From NCBI GenBank assembly GCA_022690815.1, contig JALCZJ010000001.1:1-64000 (forward strand): 64,000 nt of DNA, written 5' to 3'. Within the stretch, counting starts at the first letter, position 1; each line of letters opens with the position of its first letter. This document shows, one piece after another, positions 60,787 to 64,000 of the stretch. The position numbers and the translations under genes were made by a program. Source of the DNA: Ferrimicrobium sp. (GTDB lineage Bacteria > Actinomycetota > Acidimicrobiia > Acidimicrobiales > Acidimicrobiaceae). The notes beneath the pieces were generated by a model. That model made no database searches and was not told where the DNA came from. It saw nothing but the letters and a program-made list of their open reading frames with translations.

Positions 60787-62247
60787 TTGGTGTCACGCGT
60801 TGCCCTTGTCGGCGCCGGCCCGGGCGACCCTGGCCTGATCACGGTACGGGGTCTGGAGCTCCTGAACTCAGCGGAGGTCGTGGTCACAGATTTCCTGATA
60901 GACAGCCGGTTGAAACAGCGCATTGCGCCACATGTTAAAATTGTGGATGTTGGTAAGCGTCCGGGGCAAGCGTCATTCTCGCAGGAGGCAATCAATCAAG
61001 AGCTTGTCAGCCTTGCCAGGGAGCATGACCTTGTGGTTCGCCTCAAAGGTGGCGATCCGTTCCTCTTTGGAAGAGGTGGCGAGGAGGTCGATGCGCTGTT
61101 ACAGGCCGGTATCTCCGTAGAGGTAGTGCCTGGCGTCTCCTCGGCCATTGCTGGCCCAGCCTTTGCTGGGATCCCGGTGACCCATCGAGGGTTGGCAGAT
61201 GGCTTTCTGGTGATAACAGGACATCGACATGCCGACGCTCCTCTGGACTACGACTGGTCAGCGCTTGTCGCCTCGGGGTTGACGATCGTTGTTCTCATGG
61301 GTGTCGCCCATCGACGCTACATCGCGACGTCACTGATAAATGCGGGTATGGATCCCACAACCCCGGTCGCGGTGATCGAGTCGGTAACCTGGCCCCAGGA
61401 GCAATCATTGAGAACGACGTTGGCTCAGGTTGGTGATGTTGCTGTGAGTTCACCTGCAGTGATCATTGTTGGCAAGACTGCAGGACTGGAGTTGGCGTGG
61501 CGAGGATCGAGCCCGCTGGCTGGTCTCAGTGTTGCGCTGTTGCGACCCTTCGACCCTGGTGATGCCCTCGCGAGACGGCTACGAGACCTTGGGGCTATGG
61601 TCGTCGAGGCACCAGCGATCGAACTTCGTGAACCTTCTGACGGTGGCGCTGCACTGCGCACGGCGATGGAGCAGGTGGAACGTTACGATTGGTTGGTGTT
61701 TACCTCAAAAAATGGCGTCCAACGCACACTGAACCACTGTGGGGACCTACGCCGATTGGCTCGGGTGAAGATCGCCTGCATCGGTTCTGGCACCCAGGCA
61801 GCATTGGCTGGGTACCGAATTGGCTGCGACCTTGTGCCTCAAGAGTTTGTGGGGGAGTCGTTGGTGGCTGCGTTCCCGGCTGGCACGGGGAGAGTGCTTT
61901 TCCCGCGGGCCCGCGTCGCTCGTGATGTCGTCGTTGACGGCTTGCGCTCCAAAGGCTGGTCGGTGGACCTCGTCGAGGCGTACCAGGTGGCTATTCCCGA
62001 TCCGGTGATGACTCATGAACAGGCCAAAGGGATCGACATTGTGATTTTTACCTCAGCGTCAACTGTCGATGGGTTTAGCCAGCAGTATCCGGGGGTGCTA
62101 CCGCAACATGCCGTGGCGATCGGGCCAGTGACGGCCAAATGTTTGCAATCGATCGGTGTCACGCAACCACACGTGGCCCAAGAGTTCTCTGCACATGGCT
62201 TGCTTGAGCTTGTCATGAAGCTGGTCGCCCGTCGGGCGACCAGCTGA
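60787..62247 (+). CDS. cobA-hemD: Fused uroporphyrinogen-III C-methyltransferase and uroporphyrinogen-III synthase
   Basis: A 486-residue fusion. Residues 1-240 are the SUMT part: GAGPGDPGLITVRGLELL, RLKGGDPFLFGRGGEE and VVPGVSSAIAGPAFAGIPVT. Residues 260-486 are HemD, with FTSKNGVQRT and a late FTSASTVDGF. HemD closes the ring to uroporphyrinogen III, and the methyltransferase diverts some of it to sirohaem and cobalamin. Fused forms are common in actinobacteria and clostridia. TTG at 60787 or GTG at 60790 starts it. The 3' end of the coding region forms a strong hairpin. Confidence 0.93.
   Translation: MVSRVALVGAGPGDPGLITVRGLELLNSAEVVVTDFLIDSRLKQRIAPHVKIVDVGKRPGQASFSQEAINQELVSLAREHDLVVRLKGGDPFLFGRGGEEVDALLQAGISVEVVPGVSSAIAGPAFAGIPVTHRGLADGFLVITGHRHADAPLDYDWSALVASGLTIVVLMGVAHRRYIATSLINAGMDPTTPVAVIESVTWPQEQSLRTTLAQVGDVAVSSPAVIIVGKTAGLELAWRGSSPLAGLSVALLRPFDPGDALARRLRDLGAMVVEAPAIELREPSDGGAALRTAMEQVERYDWLVFTSKNGVQRTLNHCGDLRRLARVKIACIGSGTQAALAGYRIGCDLVPQEFVGESLVAAFPAGTGRVLFPRARVARDVVVDGLRSKGWSVDLVEAYQVAIPDPVMTHEQAKGIDIVIFTSASTVDGFSQQYPGVLPQHAVAIGPVTAKCLQSIGVTQPHVAQEFSAHGLLELVMKLVARRATS
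62220..62244 (+). other. Perfect hairpin at the end of cobA-hemD
   Basis: GCTGGTCGCCCG (62220-62231) and CGGGCGACCAGC (62233-62244) are perfectly complementary with one base between them. In practice this is a 10-11-bp stem with a small loop. It ends directly before the stop codon and 20 bases before hemB. It has no T-run, so it could slow transcription or protect the upstream mRNA and alter the hemB dose. Confidence 0.7.
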
Positions 62248-62264
62248 CTGGGTAGGCTGGTCAC

Positions 62265-63239
62265 ATGGAATCTTTTCGACGGCCGCGACGCCTGCGTGCT
62301 ACGTCTGTGGTCAGAGAGCTCGTCGCCGAAACCCACCTGCGCCGTACCCAACTCATCCTTCCTATGTTCATTCGAGACGGGATCGACCATCCGGTTCCAA
62401 TCGTCTCGATGCCTGGCGTGTTTCAACATTCGATTGCGAGTGCAAAGGAGGAGGCCGACAGGCTTCTGGAGGCTGGTGTCAGCAGTGTTCTGCTTTTTGG
62501 TGTGACCGACCGCAAGGACGAGGATGGAAGGTATGCCTGTCGAGGAGACTTTGTCCTCCAGCGTGGCATCGATGCGTTGAAGACCGCGTTTGGCGATGAC
62601 CTTTTCGTCATCAGCGATCTGTGTCTCGATGAGTACACGACGCATGGACATTGTGGTGTACTCGACGCAAAGGGCAGAGTCGACAATGATCGTACCCTTG
62701 TTCGCTACCAAGAGCTGGCCCAGTCCTTGGCACAGGCGGGTGTCGATATGGTCGCTCCGTCGGGGATGATGGATCACCAAGTCGCGGCGATCCGGGAGGC
62801 ACTTGATGCATGCGGTGCACCCGAGTGTGGCATCCTTGCTTATTCGGCAAAGTATGCCTCCGCGCTCTATGGTCCTTTTCGCGAGGCAGTGGACGTTGAG
62901 ATAGCCGATGGTGGCGACCGGCGGGCCTATCAGCAGGATTACCGCAACCAACGGGAGGCGCTCCTCGAGGTCGAGCTGGATCTCGCAGAAGGTGCGGACA
63001 TGGTGATGGTCAAACCCGCGTCGTTCTATCTCGATGTGATCGCGAAGGTCCGCCCAATCTGTCCAGTTCCACTGGTTGCCTACCAGGTCTCTGGTGAATA
63101 TTCCATGATTGTGGCCGCATCCGATGCGGGTTTTATCGATCGACGCCAGACCGTACTGGAATCGCTGACAGCGATCGCCCGCGCCGGCGCGGACAGCGTT
63201 CTGACCTATTTTGCGAAGGAGGTTGCCCCGTGGCTTTGA
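62265..63239 (+). CDS. hemB: Delta-aminolevulinic acid dehydratase (porphobilinogen synthase)
   Basis: A 324-residue enzyme that joins two 5-aminolevulinates. The two active-site lysines are in [15 protein letters not shown] and [13 protein letters not shown]. The metal site reads [16 protein letters not shown]: the first and third zinc ligands of the E. coli CxC...C site are Cys, but the middle one is Asp. This mixed site is usual in actinobacteria. ATG at 62265. It follows cobA/hemD by 17 bp. Confidence 0.96.
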   Translation: MESFRRPRRLRATSVVRELVAETHLRRTQLILPMFIRDGIDHPVPIVSMPGVFQHSIASAKEEADRLLEAGVSSVLLFGVTDRKDEDGRYACRGDFVLQRGIDALKTAFGDDLFVISDLCLDEYTTHGHCGVLDAKGRVDNDRTLVRYQELAQSLAQAGVDMVAPSGMMDHQVAAIREALDACGAPECGILAYSAKYASALYGPFREAVDVEIADGGDRRAYQQDYRNQREALLEVELDLAEGADMVMVKPASFYLDVIAKVRPICPVPLVAYQVSGEYSMIVAASDAGFIDRRQTVLESLTAIARAGADSVLTYFAKEVAPWL

Positions 63240-63253
63240 AGAACGGAGAAGCG

Positions 63254-64000
63254 ATGACGAACGAGACAGCTTTTGCACGAGCCTGTGCTGCTCTGGTGGG
63301 AGGCGTCAACTCCCCGGTGCGCTCCTTTGGAGCGGTGGGAGGTGTCCCGTTCTTCGTCCATGATGGTCAAGGTTCGTACATCACTGACGTGGAGGGCCGC
63401 CGGTACTTGGATTACGTCCAGTCCTACGGCGCCATCATCCACGGGCATGCCCATCCTGGGATCCTCTCGTCGCTACTGGAGGCTGCCCACCGTGGGACGA
63501 CCTTCGGGGCTCCGACGCTTGGTGAGGTTGCACTCGCGGAGCTGATCAAGCAGAAGGTGGCCGGCGTAGATCTGGTTCGTTTGACCAGTTCTGGGACGGA
63601 GGCAACGATGACGGCCTTGCGTCTGGCGCGTGGGTTCACTGGCCGGTCCAAAATAATCAAGTTTGAAGGCTGCTACCATGGGCACTCTGACGCTTTGTTG
63701 GCGGCGAGTGGTTCAGGGGTGGCGTCGTTGGGGTTGCCGGCTTCAGTTGGTGTGACAACCGGAGCCGTGGCCGACACGATTGTGGTCCCCTATAACGAAG
63801 TTCCCGAGGTCGACGAGACGATCGCGGCCATCATTGTTGAACCGGTGGCGGCGAACATGGGACTGGTTCCCCCGAGTCCTGGCTTCCTTGCCGAGCTGCG
63901 CTCGCTGACCGAACAGGTGGGTGCTTTGTTGATATTTGATGAGGTGATCACCGGTTTTCGTGTTGCCGAAGGCGGAGCGTCTTCCCTGTTTGGCATCACG
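63254..64000 (+). CDS. hemL: Glutamate-1-semialdehyde 2,1-aminomutase (partial, runs off the window)
   Basis: The frame is open from ATG 63254 to the edge, 249 codons. It starts [20 protein letters not shown] and shows the GSA-aminomutase pattern: [43 protein letters not shown] and [11 protein letters not shown]. The PLP lysine lies beyond the window. It converts glutamate-1-semialdehyde to 5-aminolevulinate, the step after HemA. GGAG lies just upstream of 63254; an in-frame GTG at 63230 that overlaps hemB is the alternative. The gene is 14 bp after hemB and is the last haem gene visible. Confidence 0.95.
   Translation, partial: MTNETAFARACAALVGGVNSPVRSFGAVGGVPFFVHDGQGSYITDVEGRRYLDYVQSYGAIIHGHAHPGILSSLLEAAHRGTTFGAPTLGEVALAELIKQKVAGVDLVRLTSSGTEATMTALRLARGFTGRSKIIKFEGCYHGHSDALLAASGSGVASLGLPASVGVTTGAVADTIVVPYNEVPEVDETIAAIIVEPVAANMGLVPPSPGFLAELRSLTEQVGALLIFDEVITGFRVAEGGASSLFGIT

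Noticed and set aside
1-64000. CRISPR array, rRNA operon or replication origin
   Set aside because: No regularly spaced 25-40-bp repeats with unique spacers, no rRNA-like sequence and no DnaA-box cluster were noticed on reading; the tandem repeats found are coding or short slippage repeats.

Overview
The window looks like a chromosomal segment of an actinobacterium, most plausibly an acidophilic member of the Acidimicrobiia (relatives of Ferrimicrobium or Acidimicrobium). This is inference from gene content. The lineage markers are a furA-katG pair, an MshA-like mycothiol glycosyltransferase, Ni-superoxide dismutase with its SodX protease, an RsiG-like c-di-GMP-binding anti-sigma homologue, frequent GTG/TTG starts and extracellular 'GYW' repeats. 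Most of the sequence is dense, ordinary chromosomal coding. One region (about 50.4-54.9 kb) is a patchwork of decayed mobile-element pieces next to a tRNA gene.

Layout. 0-6.7 kb: a partial small gene, a methyltransferase and an FAD-dependent 2-hydroxyacid oxidase on the minus strand, then a tightly coupled plus-strand operon for a tungstate/molybdate-type ABC importer ending in a HTH regulator fused to a ligand-binding domain. 6.7-12.3 kb: small membrane protein, rhodanese, EamA permease, extradiol dioxygenase, 14-TM drug exporter. 13.1-16.7 kb: ABC exporter with a DesK/DesR-like two-component system, all start/stop overlapped. 16.8-19.0 kb: large secreted hydrolase with 53-residue tandem repeats. 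19.2-30.2 kb: MBL-fold hydrolase, M20 peptidase, P450, AspRS-RarA pair, OsmC protein, serine beta-lactamase-like hydrolase, Pif1-type helicase with HRDC domain. 30.4-33.3 kb: furA-katG. 33.6-38.2 kb: MoxR/DUF58/transglutaminase group. 38.8-42.8 kb: Hen1-Pnkp RNA repair operon. 43.5-50.4 kb: M1 aminopeptidase, S9 peptidase, amidohydrolase.

50.4-54.9 kb holds remnants of an IS200/IS605-type right end, an IS3-type transposase tail, a 25-bp inverted repeat pair 3.6 kb apart, a truncated peptide-binding protein, and a truncated tyrosine integrase with repeats abutting tRNA-Lys(UUU). An apparently intact 5-oxoprolinase set (pxpA, pxpB, pxpC) sits between the two inverted copies. 54.9-64 kb: sodN/sodX divergent pair, the RsiG-like gene, mshA-like glycosyltransferase, proC, and a haem operon hemA-hemC-cobA/hemD-hemB-hemL that runs off the right edge.

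Functional themes are oxidative stress defence (KatG under FurA, Ni-SOD, OsmC), metal handling (tungstate/molybdate uptake, haem synthesis), peptide and pyroglutamate turnover (M1, M20, S9, PxpABC) and nucleic-acid repair (Hen1/Pnkp, RarA, Pif1). All family calls come from motif reading by eye; no database search was possible.
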